From Methanothrix sp. (GTDB lineage Archaea; Halobacteriota; Methanosarcinia; Methanotrichales; Methanotrichaceae), in contig NZ_JANIHG010000003.1 of the NCBI RefSeq assembly GCF_024518575.1, positions 20,571-84,570 of the forward strand: DNA of 64,000 nt. The letters run 5' to 3'. The notes under the pieces are model-generated. The model was not told where the DNA came from and made no database searches. It worked only from the letters and a program-made list of their open reading frames with translations. Positions 8,773-17,915 of this stretch are shown here, piece after piece. Position numbers and translations under genes: made by a program. The number at the start of each line of letters is the position of its first letter. Position 1 is the stretch's first letter.

Positions 8773-10182
8773 TCACTCTAGCACGCCATCGGCCTGGAGC
8801 GCCTCGACAACCTGCATGAACTGCCCCTCGCTCATCAGGAGCTCGTTCTTCACGTTGTCTGTATCGATCTCGCCTCCATACTTCTCGATGAATGCTATGA
8901 CCTTCTCCTTAAGCTCGTCGGTGACCTCCTCGAACTTCCAGCCCTCGGTTATCTTCTTGCCATCGACCGGCCTAACGACACCAGTGACGACTGGATGATC
9001 TACTTTGAGCAGGAACTTCTTAAGGGACTCGAGATCTTTCGCATCATCCTCTGTGGCGATCTTGTCGTACATCTCCGCGGGTATGCCCTCCTTCACCCTC
9101 TCCTTGAGCCTCTTGGACATCCAGACGATCCTGCGCCAGCCGCCGTCCGCCTGGAGGAACTTCGGGGAGAAGTAATACAGCACGCCCATTCCGAGGAAGC
9201 CGACTACCTGCTTGCCACCGCCGGTCTGTCCGGCCATGGTCGAGAACGGCAGGCCGTTCGGAGCAGCGCCCTTGAAGTCGCGGTCAGCGATGCCTATGCC
9301 GTCGACCTCGGGCATGTAGAATCCGATCGTCTCGAAGCAGCCGCATGATGTGTGGGGCGCATCGAAGAAGGTGTACAGCTTCATCACTGTGTACTCGCCG
9401 CCGGACCTCTTCGCGGCCATCTGGTTGATGCTCTCGTACTCTCCAGTGATCGGGTCCTTCAGCCCCTCCTTGGGTATCGGGAACTGCGGGCCCTCGGGGT
9501 CGACCTTGGAAGCAGCACGCCCATCGAACCATGTGATGGCGCCGCAGAGCGATGGCCTGTCGGGCGTCACGACGCAAGCGCTTGTCGGAGCGAACGCCTG
9601 GCAGAGCGTGCATCCGTAGAAGACATCGACGTCTTCATCGTGCAGACCCTTCGCCCTCTCGTCCCTCGCCTTGTAGACCTGCATCGCCTTCTCCAGCTCC
9701 TCCTTTACCTTAGCCGGATCTGTGATGACGGTTACCTCCATCTTCTCGATGAAGGGCATCTCGGCCTTGTACAGGTTGATGACAGGCTTGAAAATCTGCT
9801 CCCATGATGTGACACCCTTCTTCTGCAGGCTCTTGCCCAGCCTCATCCAGATATCGTACCTCTGGTTGAGGTGCATGAGGCCGCTTATGTAGGAGAGCAG
9901 AGCATGGTTGCGCCTCTCTATGATCGACTCCAGGTCCTTCTCGATCTTCTCGCCCGCGACCTTGAATATCATTCCGAAGGGGATCGTTGAGCCCTCCTTG
10001 ACATCCTTCAGGTCAGGCCCGATGATCGTGACCTTCCCGTCCTCCACCTCGTCCATCGAGGCTGCAAGGGTCAGCTCGAAACCGTCTGCCTTCGGGCCGC
10101 CCATCTCTACCCACAGGTCTTCCTTCCTTATGCGCTCCCCTTCGTACATCGGGGATATGTCCAGTTGAATCTCTTCAGCCAT
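8773..10182 (-). CDS. cdhC: ACDS complex subunit beta (acetyl-CoA synthase)
   Basis: 469 residues. It makes or splits the C-C and C-S bonds of acetyl-CoA at the nickel-iron A-cluster. Cluster ligands are visible as GCTLC (Cys191 and Cys194) and the CGC tripeptide (Cys280-Gly-Cys282). Other family signs are PDRPSLCGAITWFDGRAA and MAGQTGGGKQ. The archaeal protein is short because it lacks the N-terminal CODH-binding domain of bacterial ACS. The ATG at 10182 has GGAGAGGTG just upstream. It ends in a helical region (SEGQFMQVVEALQADGVLE) with no Ala/Pro extension. A 50-bp gap with a palindrome separates it from cdhB. Confidence 0.96.
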   Translation of the reverse strand: MAEEIQLDISPMYEGERIRKEDLWVEMGGPKADGFELTLAASMDEVEDGKVTIIGPDLKDVKEGSTIPFGMIFKVAGEKIEKDLESIIERRNHALLSYISGLMHLNQRYDIWMRLGKSLQKKGVTSWEQIFKPVINLYKAEMPFIEKMEVTVITDPAKVKEELEKAMQVYKARDERAKGLHDEDVDVFYGCTLCQAFAPTSACVVTPDRPSLCGAITWFDGRAASKVDPEGPQFPIPKEGLKDPITGEYESINQMAAKRSGGEYTVMKLYTFFDAPHTSCGCFETIGFYMPEVDGIGIADRDFKGAAPNGLPFSTMAGQTGGGKQVVGFLGMGVLYYFSPKFLQADGGWRRIVWMSKRLKERVKEGIPAEMYDKIATEDDAKDLESLKKFLLKVDHPVVTGVVRPVDGKKITEGWKFEEVTDELKEKVIAFIEKYGGEIDTDNVKNELLMSEGQFMQVVEALQADGVLE

Positions 10183-10201
10183 TTCTACACCTCTCCTAAT
10201 A

Positions 10202-10217
10202 CCAAAATAAATTTTGG
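10202..10217 (-). promoter_or_regulatory. 16-bp inverted repeat between cdhB and cdhC
   Basis: CCAAAAT and ATTTTGG are exact arms with a 2-nt centre, in the only AT-rich gap inside the first half of the operon. It could be an operator, an RNA processing or stability hairpin, or part of an internal promoter. The sequence does not decide between these. Confidence 0.45.
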
Positions 10218-10232
10218 AATTATTATTTCACA

Positions 10233-10781
10233 TCACTTCTTCAGTATTGCGATCAGCTCATCGATCGCCTCGTGGTATCCTGCCGAGTCGAACGCCAGGT
10301 TCCCGAATGTCATATCCGCGTTGACATGGTAGTACCTGTCGATGGAGATCCTCTTGATGTCCCTGTTGAAGTGCTTCAGAGCAGAGAACATGGCGTTGGC
10401 GAACTTGTAGAAGATACCCATGAAGATCACTACGTCATACTGTCCCTGCCCATCAAGGCCCTTCCAGTCCTTGAAGCGCAGGTAGTTCGTCAGCGGATGC
10501 AGGCCGATCGTATAGACGTTAGTCATGTACCCCCTCTCGAGAAAGCCCTTCACCGTGTGAGCCGTCGCTGCAATTGGCATGTTCTTCGCCTTGGCGATCT
10601 CGATCGCCTTGTCGAACATGATCGGGTCATCGAAGAGCTCTGCTCCCACAACAAGCAGCGGCCTCTTGGCCTTCTTTATGATGGCGCCTATGACCTTTAC
10701 GGGATAGGTTTTTGCCATCTCGGGCCCGGGGATCTGGGCCATCTCAAAAGGTATGGGGTTTTTGGTTGTGTCGACTGCCAT
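10233..10781 (-). CDS. cdhB: ACDS complex subunit epsilon
   Basis: About 182 residues. Small partner of CdhA in the alpha2-epsilon2 CO dehydrogenase component. The Rossmann-like fold is seen in KRPLLVVGAELFDD and the later YDVVIFMGIFYKFANAM; a role in electron transfer with FAD has been proposed for the family. I chose the ATG at 10781 (MAVDTTKNP), since relatives begin with VDTTKN and GGAAGTGAGG lies just before it; the GTG at 10790 would overlap cdhA. Gap to the cdhA stop is 5 bp. Confidence 0.94.
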   Translation of the reverse strand: MAVDTTKNPIPFEMAQIPGPEMAKTYPVKVIGAIIKKAKRPLLVVGAELFDDPIMFDKAIEIAKAKNMPIAATAHTVKGFLERGYMTNVYTIGLHPLTNYLRFKDWKGLDGQGQYDVVIFMGIFYKFANAMFSALKHFNRDIKRISIDRYYHVNADMTFGNLAFDSAGYHEAIDELIAILKK

Positions 10782-10786
10782 TTCCC

Positions 10787-13204
10787 TCACTTCCTAACCC
10801 TGATCTTCCTCTCGATGTTGGTCGGATCGAAGCTCACGTCTGCCGGCCTGATCGGGCCCTCGACGATCTTCTTCGCCTTCCAGTCGATCTTCCAGCCGTA
10901 CTTCTCCTCGAGCTCCTTCATCATCTGGTCCTTCCAGGCGAGCGGAAGCTCAGAAGCGTGTCTCACGAAAATGGGCCAGTCATCCGGAAGCTTCCCGAAA
11001 TATTTCATCGATATATCGCAGTAGTGGGTCAGCTTGATCATTCGTCCAATGGAGTTGTCGCTGGGCCTGAAGCAGAGCTTGGCCATCATCAGCATGGCCT
11101 CCTCCTTTGTCTCTGCCACATACAGCATGTGCTCGGGGGCAGGCTCGATCCTGACCTTAGACCCATCTCTGGCATCTATGACGATCCAGTCCTCAGGCAC
11201 GTCTGTTCTGGAGAGGAACGCCCTGCGGTATATCACAGAGTGCGGCTGCACAACAACGGGTACGCCGATCCTGTTGACTCCGGTTGCGATCGAGGCAGCC
11301 TTCTGAGAGTAAGCGCCCCACGCTATGCCGCATGCTCCGACCTTGGAGAGGATGTAATCCGCGATGTCATCGTAGTTTGCACGATGGTTCCTGTGAGCGA
11401 ATATCGTGGCAACCTTAATCGCAGCTCCGTGTATGTGGGCATTTGCAACACATGATCCGATATTGCATATATTTCTGCCATCGAATGCGCCTGGATACTG
11501 CTCCCAGATCGTCTTGCCATCTGCATCAGTGTACAGGGACATATCCATCGCCATGCATCCGGTGGTCACAACAATATATCCTCTGTCGACGAACTCCTTG
11601 GCGATATCGTATGCCTCCTTAGTGCCATTCGGATAGTTGCTGCATCCGACAAGCGCAATCACTCCGGGGATTGTGCCGAGAACTATGGGAGCTCCTACTG
11701 CCCTGATCTCCGTATCCCTGACAGGTCCTCTGCCAGCCCTCATCTTGAACTTCTGGTTCCTGATGTACTCCCTGTTGGCGTACTCATACATCTTCAGGAT
11801 CGGCAGATCCTGCCTGCAGACCTGCTCGCATCTGCCGCATCCAACGCAGACCTCGTATGTCGAGGAGAACGGCTCCAGGTTGCCCTTTGCGGCTTCCTCC
11901 ATGAGATGGCTTATCCTGATGTGCGGCGGGCAAACGAATGCGCACTCGTTGCACTTTGTGCAGCTCGAGACCAGCTTCTTGAACTCATCCTCTGTAAGCA
12001 CACTCTTGTTCTTGATATCTGCGCGCTTTGGCTTCACCGCAATGGCTGTCTTAACACCGACCTCTCCGGCCTTGACCGGATCCAGTATAACAACACCCGG
12101 CACCCTGAAGTTAACAAGATCATCCACGATCTCATCGACCGGGTCATTCGTCCTGTCCTTGAGGCCCAGCATAATCTTATCATTGGTGGCGATCAGGGGG
12201 ATCTTCCGCTCCTCGCAGTCCTTCAGAGCATCGCACCAGACACACTGCTCATCGATCATCACCGTGTCCATGATGCCTGCCCTGACCATCTTTCTCCACC
12301 AGCCGATGGCACCGACAACCTTTGCCTTGGTTCCCACCATATCCGGAACCTTCTTCTCGCCCATACCCTCGCCGATCCTGGTGAGATCTATGGCCGTGCA
12401 GCAGACGCCACCTATATCGACCTTGTCCCAGAGGTTGTTTGCCTCGGTGTAGAACATAGCCTCGGCGCCGGCTGCAAGGTTGTGACCGTATGCGATCAGG
12501 ACCGCCTTGTTCTGATCCAGTGTGCCCATGCCGATCTCGACAAGGGGAGCGTTCGGATCGCCGCGCGGCATGTTGTAGGCCACGATCTGCAGCATATCGC
12601 AGATCTCTTTTCCAAGAGAGTCTATCATGCCTGCGTGAAGGGCCTTGGACTCGAAGTCAACGTAGTTGCCCTCCTGGCCGGTGTGCGTGGCCGCCAGGAG
12701 CTGTGTGATCTGCTCCTCGCAGTACTCAAGAGCCTTGCCGAAGTCTTTCAGGCTCTTCGGCCTGATGCCGATTATGGTCTCAGTCAGGGGTGCGGTCACA
12801 AGTATGTCGGTGCCCATGTCGAATTTCATGTCACCGAACTTGTCAAGCGTCCAGTGGTACAGATGTCTTCCATGAGCCGTATGAGCGCATGTGCCCATCA
12901 GGCATGCGACAAGAACGATCTTACCGCACGTTCCAGCCATGTCTATGCCGCATGCTCCGCGCTTGTTGCCGGTGAGATCGCATGGACCGTATGTACAGAG
13001 TGTACATGTATCGTCTGCAGGCGCGTAGAATATTCTATAACGATTCAAAATCTTGAAGTCCCAGTCGCGCAGGGTTGCGATCTGCGGCTTCGGGAACGGA
13101 CCCATCGGCTGGTCCCATTCCTCTTCCTCCTTAACGACAGCCCCTATGTTGATCTGGACATTCTTCATGTCCTCAACTGTAAAGCTGCCCTCGAGCTTTG
13201 CCAT
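10787..13204 (-). CDS. cdhA: ACDS complex subunit alpha (carbon monoxide dehydrogenase)
   Basis: 805 residues. It oxidises CO released from acetyl-CoA to CO2 at the Ni-Fe-S C-cluster and passes electrons to ferredoxin. The N-terminal Cys set (CTLCTYGPCDL and GACGI, residues about 65-85) is for the B/D clusters. Two extra ferredoxin-type 4Fe-4S sites, CTKCNECAFVCPP near residue 415 and CVGCGRCEQVC near 455, are typical of the archaeal alpha subunit and absent from bacterial CooS. C-cluster regions include GSCVANAHIHGAA. The ATG at 13204 has GGAGG 11 nt upstream. It is the first gene of the operon, behind a long AT-rich region. Confidence 0.97.
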   Translation of the reverse strand: MAKLEGSFTVEDMKNVQINIGAVVKEEEEWDQPMGPFPKPQIATLRDWDFKILNRYRIFYAPADDTCTLCTYGPCDLTGNKRGACGIDMAGTCGKIVLVACLMGTCAHTAHGRHLYHWTLDKFGDMKFDMGTDILVTAPLTETIIGIRPKSLKDFGKALEYCEEQITQLLAATHTGQEGNYVDFESKALHAGMIDSLGKEICDMLQIVAYNMPRGDPNAPLVEIGMGTLDQNKAVLIAYGHNLAAGAEAMFYTEANNLWDKVDIGGVCCTAIDLTRIGEGMGEKKVPDMVGTKAKVVGAIGWWRKMVRAGIMDTVMIDEQCVWCDALKDCEERKIPLIATNDKIMLGLKDRTNDPVDEIVDDLVNFRVPGVVILDPVKAGEVGVKTAIAVKPKRADIKNKSVLTEDEFKKLVSSCTKCNECAFVCPPHIRISHLMEEAAKGNLEPFSSTYEVCVGCGRCEQVCRQDLPILKMYEYANREYIRNQKFKMRAGRGPVRDTEIRAVGAPIVLGTIPGVIALVGCSNYPNGTKEAYDIAKEFVDRGYIVVTTGCMAMDMSLYTDADGKTIWEQYPGAFDGRNICNIGSCVANAHIHGAAIKVATIFAHRNHRANYDDIADYILSKVGACGIAWGAYSQKAASIATGVNRIGVPVVVQPHSVIYRRAFLSRTDVPEDWIVIDARDGSKVRIEPAPEHMLYVAETKEEAMLMMAKLCFRPSDNSIGRMIKLTHYCDISMKYFGKLPDDWPIFVRHASELPLAWKDQMMKELEEKYGWKIDWKAKKIVEGPIRPADVSFDPTNIERKIRVRK

Positions 13205-13282
13205 TGGGTTCTTGGCCTCCTTTCCTGTATATGCAGCTCCCCTTTTGCGCGAAGTACATAAAACCCTTTCGGCGGGCGGTTG

Positions 13283-13292
13283 TTTTATAAAA
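13283..13292 (-). promoter_or_regulatory. Probable TATA box of the ACDS operon
   Basis: TTTTATAAAA on the minus strand would place transcription start near 13261 and give a leader of about 56 nt before cdhA. The surrounding stretch, about 13280-13430, is very AT-rich. The rest of the gap up to 13688 holds no gene I can support. Confidence 0.5.
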
Positions 13293-13688
13293 TTGATAAC
13301 ACTGTTAAATATGTTTTAAGCAATATTTGATAATAAAAATAATAACAAAAAGCACATTAGATGCGATCATAATTCATAACTTTGATAACAAATCTGAATT
13401 TTTTGATTTAGAGCAAATTGATGTGATTATTATGATATCCACGCATCTTCGCCTTCCCTAAGAAGATACCGGAAATGGGATGTTGCATAACATGCACGCC
13501 CCTCTTTGGAGATATAGATGCATTCGGTGCTACATGCCGGGATCGCGAGTTGATCTGACCTCTAAAAGATCCCATTCGAGGTGAACCCATCGTGAATATC
13601 TGAGCGTCGTGAAGACTGAGGGCTTTCCTGCAGCTCAACATTCCTCCTCCAGCGTCCAGCTCGCTGATGTATCGCTAGGTTCAAATCA

Positions 13689-14804
13689 TTGAGGTTCGAC
13701 GGGCTGTGGATGAGAGTTCGCAGAAGCTTTGCGGCGGTTGAGCCGTGCGAGCATGGAGGCAGGATTCTTGAGCTTTCCCGAAGGCTCGGGGCCCAGATTC
13801 TTGACTTCAGCGCCAGCATCAACCCCCTCGGCCCCCCTCCCCTTGAGGATCTCGTGCTGAGCGAGCTGAAAAACATAAGCCATTATCCGGACATCAAATA
13901 CAGCGATTTCAGAGAGGCTGCAGCATCATTCGTCGGCGTTGATCCTGAGAATATAGTCCCCGGAAACGGCTCATCGGAGATCATAAGGATCTTCTCAGAG
14001 GTCTGTCTCGAGGATGATGAGATCGCACTGATTCCCGCGCCCACCTTCGGTGAGTACGAGACCCAGTCGAGGCTTGCTGGCGCGCGCATCGTGAAAACCG
14101 ACCTGGGCGTCGAGGCTCCAAGAGCTCTCGACTCCGTATTCGATGAACCGCTGCTGAGAGATGCAAAGGCGGCATTCTTCTGCAACCCGAACAATCCCAC
14201 AGGTAAGCTCACGGAGAGAGAGGAGCTCATCAGGCTTGCCGAGCGTTGTGAGAGCCGCGGGGTCTTTCTTCTCCTCGATGAGGCTTTCATAGAGCTCTCA
14301 GATCCCGATCAGAGCCTGGCAGATCTCGCGCCAGATATGGAATCTCTTGTGGTCATGAGATCCCTCACGAAATCATTCGGCGTTCCAGGGCTTAGGCTCG
14401 GATTCGCTGTCACGAACAGATGGCTTGCGGATATCATGAACAGGGCGCGCATACCCTGGTCGATAAGCTCGATAGCGTCTGCCGTAGCTGTCCATCTTCT
14501 GAAGGATGAGGAGTTTCTGGAGAGGAGCAGAGAGTCGATCATCAAGGAGCTTGAATGGCTGACAGGTGCTCTCAGGAGCATAGGGCTGAGACCGCTCAGG
14601 AGCAGCACGAACTTCATACTCGTTGATGTAAAAGACACCGGACTGGGCTCAGGCGAGCTCGCAGATAGGATGCTGAATGAGGGTATCCTAATAAGAGATT
14701 GCAGATCGTTCGGCCTGGATGGCTACGTGAGGGTAGCTGTGCGAAGAAGGGATGAGAACGAGAGGCTGATCCTCGCGTTCAAGAATGTCCTGGAGGCGAG
14801 ATGA
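13689..14804 (+). CDS. cobD: Threonine-phosphate decarboxylase-like PLP enzyme of cobamide synthesis
   Basis: About 371 residues, class I/II aminotransferase fold close to HisC. In cobamide synthesis this enzyme turns threonine phosphate into aminopropanol phosphate, the linker of the lower ligand. EHGG near the N-terminus and DFSASINPLGPP are hallmarks of CobD over HisC. NPNNPTGKL and SLTKSFGVPGLRLGF (Lys for PLP) form the active site. The TTG at 13689 is the frame start; an ATG at 13710 is an alternative, and neither has a clear Shine-Dalgarno. It overlaps the next gene by 4 bp, and the third gene is cbiB, whose product uses aminopropanol phosphate. A histidinol-phosphate aminotransferase role is less likely because a better hisC exists at 31 kb. 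Confidence 0.85.
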   Translation: MRFDGLWMRVRRSFAAVEPCEHGGRILELSRRLGAQILDFSASINPLGPPPLEDLVLSELKNISHYPDIKYSDFREAAASFVGVDPENIVPGNGSSEIIRIFSEVCLEDDEIALIPAPTFGEYETQSRLAGARIVKTDLGVEAPRALDSVFDEPLLRDAKAAFFCNPNNPTGKLTEREELIRLAERCESRGVFLLLDEAFIELSDPDQSLADLAPDMESLVVMRSLTKSFGVPGLRLGFAVTNRWLADIMNRARIPWSISSIASAVAVHLLKDEEFLERSRESIIKELEWLTGALRSIGLRPLRSSTNFILVDVKDTGLGSGELADRMLNEGILIRDCRSFGLDGYVRVAVRRRDENERLILAFKNVLEAR

Positions 14805-15037
14805 GGGAGAGCTGCGATCGTTACCCGTGCCACTTCGAGGGACAGGACTGCACATTCTGTTTCTGTCCGTTCTACCCGTGCCTAGACGAATCTCTGGGGT
14901 GCAGGATCGACGGTGTCTGGAGGTGTGACAACTGCACGCTTCTGCACAGGCCTGACGTGGCAGCTGAGGTTGTTGAGGATCTGCTCAGAGGGGATGATAT
15001 AGCTCTGGTCTGGAGGAGGGTGAGATCGCAGATATGA
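14801..15037 (+). CDS. Cysteine-rich small-domain protein of the cobamide operon
   Basis: 78 residues with about ten Cys in the first 50 (RYPCHFEGQDCTFCFCPFYP, then GCRIDG, RCDNCTLLH), enough for one or two metal sites. It resembles the cysteine-rich small domain (zf-like) family found near cobamide genes in archaea and some bacteria. The biochemical role is not known to me; metal or cofactor handling is a guess. ATGA overlaps link it both to the gene before it and to the one after it, so all three are translationally coupled. Confidence 0.85.
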   Translation: MRESCDRYPCHFEGQDCTFCFCPFYPCLDESLGCRIDGVWRCDNCTLLHRPDVAAEVVEDLLRGDDIALVWRRVRSQI

Positions 15038-15975
15038 CAGATCCAATATTGGTCCTAATCATAGCGCTTCTGATCGATATACTGCTGGGAGAGCCGCCGT
15101 CAGCGCTCCATCCGGTCGTTTTAATGGGGAAGATGGTAGATCTTCTCAGGCGGATGATGCCGCGCAGGAAGCTCTCCGGCCTTATGATCACACTGTTTGT
15201 TATCTTTGGAGCCGTGGCTGGAGGCAATGCCCTGATCCGCATCGCCCATGCTCCTGGCGATCTCGCCGGATCCCCTGCGATCGGGGATATCCTGGCCCTT
15301 CTCATGGCCTCGTATCTCCTTAAATCCACATTCGCATTCAGAAGTCTGATCGAGACCTCCAGGGAGATCGGCGGTCTCATCGATAAAGATCTCGATGCTG
15401 CAAAACGCCTCCTTCCGGCGCTGGTGAGCAGAAATCCTCTTACTCTTACACACGCCCAGGCCAGGTCTGCTGTAATCGAGTCGCTCTCCGAGAACTACGT
15501 CGATACGATCGTCTCTCCTCTCTTTTACTACGTGACATTCTCGTACATAGGCCTCGGCGTGGAGGCTGCGCTCGCCTTCAAGGCTGTCAGCACGATGGAC
15601 AGCATGCTCGGTTACAAGACCGATGAGCTCCGCGAGATCGGGTATGTTCCTGCCCGTCTTGATGATATCATGAACTGGATCCCGGCGAGGCTGAGCCTGC
15701 CACTGCTGATGATAGCCTCTCCAGGAAGAGCGGCTGATATACTAAGGGCATGCATGCGATACCGCTCAGCCACACCCAGCCCCAACTCCGGATGGCCGAT
15801 GGCAGCAGCTGCGGGCGCTCTGGGCACGCGGCTGGAGAAGCCCGGAGTATACAAAATACTTGATGACGGTCGGGAGCCGGAGAGCGAGGACATATCATCT
15901 GCCATCTCGCTCATCGGAAGGGCGATGATCCTTGCTGCTTTGTTATCGGTGTTGCTGCTCATCCCGCTCAGATGA
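15034..15975 (+). CDS. cbiB: Adenosylcobinamide-phosphate synthase (CbiB)
   Basis: 313 residues, polytopic membrane enzyme that attaches aminopropanol phosphate to adenosylcobyric acid. Family marks are LLGEPPSALHPVVLMGKM near the N-terminus, SENYVDTIVSPLFYY in the middle, and HPN/SPNSGWPMAAAAGAL near residue 250. Hydrophobic segments are seen near 1-15, 50-65, 85-105, 165-185 and at the C-terminus. It starts within the stop of the Cys-rich gene (4-bp overlap). In bacteria this protein is named CbiB or CobD; here CobD is used for the decarboxylase. Confidence 0.94.
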   Translation: MTDPILVLIIALLIDILLGEPPSALHPVVLMGKMVDLLRRMMPRRKLSGLMITLFVIFGAVAGGNALIRIAHAPGDLAGSPAIGDILALLMASYLLKSTFAFRSLIETSREIGGLIDKDLDAAKRLLPALVSRNPLTLTHAQARSAVIESLSENYVDTIVSPLFYYVTFSYIGLGVEAALAFKAVSTMDSMLGYKTDELREIGYVPARLDDIMNWIPARLSLPLLMIASPGRAADILRACMRYRSATPSPNSGWPMAAAAGALGTRLEKPGVYKILDDGREPESEDISSAISLIGRAMILAALLSVLLLIPLR

Positions 15976-16091
15976 GATCGACGTCCAAAAGGCCTCCTGC
16001 CGGTGATTCGGAGGATCAGCAATCTCGCAGGAAGATGTTGTGTCGGTTGGATTGGAGTGATTCAACCACATGAGCCCCATAAAATAAGATC

Positions 16092-16115
16092 GGATCTGTG
16101 ATCGCTCACAGATCC
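16092..16115 (-). terminator. Hairpin terminator after the secreted beta-helix gene
   Basis: GGATCTGTGA and TCACAGATCC form a perfect 10-bp stem with a 4-nt loop directly against the stop codon at 16116. On the minus strand it is followed by CTTATTTTA. It may also stop leftover + strand transcription from cbiB. Confidence 0.72.
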
Positions 16116-17768
16116 CTACCATCCTGCCCTGAAGGAGTATGGCGGTTTGAGCCAGGATCTGAACGATGTGTAGTATCCTCCGAAGTCCGGCCTCCACGCC
16201 ATGAATGAATATCCCTTCTGTATCGTGAAGTCCGCGTCGCTCGTGTCAGATGCCTGGGCGCCGGTATCGTAGATCACCGTGACCTTGACGCGCGCCTGCG
16301 TTGTTGCTATGTTCGGCGGTCGCCAGGTGAAGCTCGTCGCAGGTCCCATTATGCTCGCAATCGTGTGCGGGAATGTCTTTCCTCCGTCAGTTGAGTATGA
16401 TAGCACCACGCCTGAGACTGATGCTGATGACGGCATCGTCCAGGTTATCGTGAATGGAATCTGCCTCTTCAGGACCTCTCCACCATTTGGAGTTATGAGC
16501 CTGACCAGAGTGGAGTCCATCGCCTTGACGAACAGCCAGGTCTCGGTTATATCTGGCGCACCAGCTCTCGTGAACCTGAATGTTATGACATGGCTGCCAG
16601 CTCCAAGCCTGGCCCATTCATCATCTGTCATCGACCATCCAGGATAGTACCAGCTCTTGGCGTTTATGCCTGTGCTTATTATAGTCCAGTTACCGCCATC
16701 GATCTTGTACTCTGCCTTGAGCAGATCCCATATTGACTCCACCTGGAATGTTGTGAGTACAGGCTTGGTCGTATACGGTACAGGGCTCGATGCTGGCTCT
16801 ATTGTAACACTGTAATCCTTGCCCGCGAGAGCAATCGGAGATCCTGTGAGCAGAGATGCTGAGAATTTTCCGCTAACACGGTTCTCGGCCGCGTTTACAA
16901 CAGTATCAGTGGCCGCGATCCAGTTATTGCCATCCCAGACGTAGAGGTTGAGCGAGTTCTCGGCAACGTATGCGAGATCTGCATCAGCGTAGGATGTGGT
17001 TATTGTGGCCACTCCGCCCGGATTGCCTGTGAGTATGACATCAAAGTACCTGATCGGTATCGCAGGCAGTTTCGATGCGTCGTATGGCTCCTCTCCAGGC
17101 ATGTATGCAGCGCTGCCCATTATGGTCCCGCTGTACACAATTCCTCTCAGCTCGACCCTGATACCGGCATCTGGATTGTCGAAGACCACAGGAGATGCAT
17201 TTGTTACCTTTCCGTTTATGGTCCTGGCCGTGAGCCACGGGGCGTAATCCACGGAGCCGATCACGATATTGTTCGGGCTCACAGGCTTGCCTTTATCCCT
17301 TCCGACTCCACCATCACCCCAGAAGCATGCCCTCGAGAGAATCGTTGACATCAGGGTATTTCTGAGGCCTACGCCATTTCTCTCTATGTTGTTGTATAGT
17401 ATCAAGGGGCTTGTGTTTGAAACATCTATGCCGGTGCCGGTCGATGCGCCTGTGATCGTGAATCCGGTCAGAACCACAGAGGATCCGGTGATCGATACAG
17501 CGTTTACTGATGGAGTGGCTGCGTTAATTGTGGGATTATTTATGCCTACGAGCTTCAGCGTCTTATCAACCACAACATTCTCGTTATACGTTCCAGAGTA
17601 TACCACGATGGTGTCTCCCGGGCTGGCATTGTCGATGGCATCCTGAATGCTGCTCTTGGTACAGCCAGATGGACATACAGTATAAGTGGCAGCATCAGCT
17701 GATGCAACCAGGATCAAAATCGCCAGCCAGAGAGGCAGAACTGAGCTTACCCCCCTTCTTGAAATCAT
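16116..17768 (-). CDS. Secreted NosD-like beta-helix protein with Ig-like region
   Basis: 550 residues. A signal peptide ends at SADA-ATY near residue 28. Residues about 30-160 (SIQDAIDNASPGDTIVVYSG, then repeated VVLTGFTI / LILYNNIERN steps) are the start of a right-handed parallel beta-helix of the NosD/PbH1 kind. The rest is beta-rich, with an Ig/fibronectin-like part near 430-510 (ITWTMPSSASVSGVVLSYST). Such proteins are cell-surface proteins of methanogens; ligand unknown. No C-terminal anchor is seen. It stands alone, with a TATA-type stretch near 17811-17823 upstream and a hairpin terminator downstream. Confidence 0.8.
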   Translation of the reverse strand: MISRRGVSSVLPLWLAILILVASADAATYTVCPSGCTKSSIQDAIDNASPGDTIVVYSGTYNENVVVDKTLKLVGINNPTINAATPSVNAVSITGSSVVLTGFTITGASTGTGIDVSNTSPLILYNNIERNGVGLRNTLMSTILSRACFWGDGGVGRDKGKPVSPNNIVIGSVDYAPWLTARTINGKVTNASPVVFDNPDAGIRVELRGIVYSGTIMGSAAYMPGEEPYDASKLPAIPIRYFDVILTGNPGGVATITTSYADADLAYVAENSLNLYVWDGNNWIAATDTVVNAAENRVSGKFSASLLTGSPIALAGKDYSVTIEPASSPVPYTTKPVLTTFQVESIWDLLKAEYKIDGGNWTIISTGINAKSWYYPGWSMTDDEWARLGAGSHVITFRFTRAGAPDITETWLFVKAMDSTLVRLITPNGGEVLKRQIPFTITWTMPSSASVSGVVLSYSTDGGKTFPHTIASIMGPATSFTWRPPNIATTQARVKVTVIYDTGAQASDTSDADFTIQKGYSFMAWRPDFGGYYTSFRSWLKPPYSFRAGW

Positions 17769-17810
17769 AGCTACTCACCTATTTGCTTATTGAGTAATGA
17801 TTATTAGCAT

Positions 17811-17823
17811 GTTATATATATAC
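17811..17823 (-). promoter_or_regulatory. TATA box for the NosD-like gene
   Basis: TATATATATAAC on the minus strand, about 45 nt before the ATG at 17768, in the 147-bp AT-rich gap shared with the divergent gene at 17916. That gene has its own TTTTATAG at 17893-17900, about 20 nt from its ATG, suggesting a leaderless or nearly leaderless transcript. Confidence 0.5.
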
Positions 17824-17915
17824 CTTCCTGCAAAGCAAATCTGTACTTGGTTTAAAAAATATTATAAACTAAAAAAGTTATTAACATTATTATTTTATAG
17901 CTTTCCCTGCTGGGT

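Noticed and set aside
8407..8781. Long Ala-rich frame on the + strand opposite the two mini-protein genes
   Set aside because: It is the antisense shadow of the GC-rich linker repeats; the minus-strand frames have ribosome sites and distinct ends.
11906..13261. 451-residue + strand frame opposite cdhA
   Set aside because: Antisense of a strongly conserved gene with biased codons; no family match and no start signal.
13408..13641. 77-residue minus-strand frame upstream of the ACDS operon
   Set aside because: Lies in leader or promoter DNA with no start signal and no family resemblance.
13689..14804. This gene as a second hisC
   Set aside because: The EHGG and DFSASINPLGPP text and the cobamide operon point to the CobD branch.
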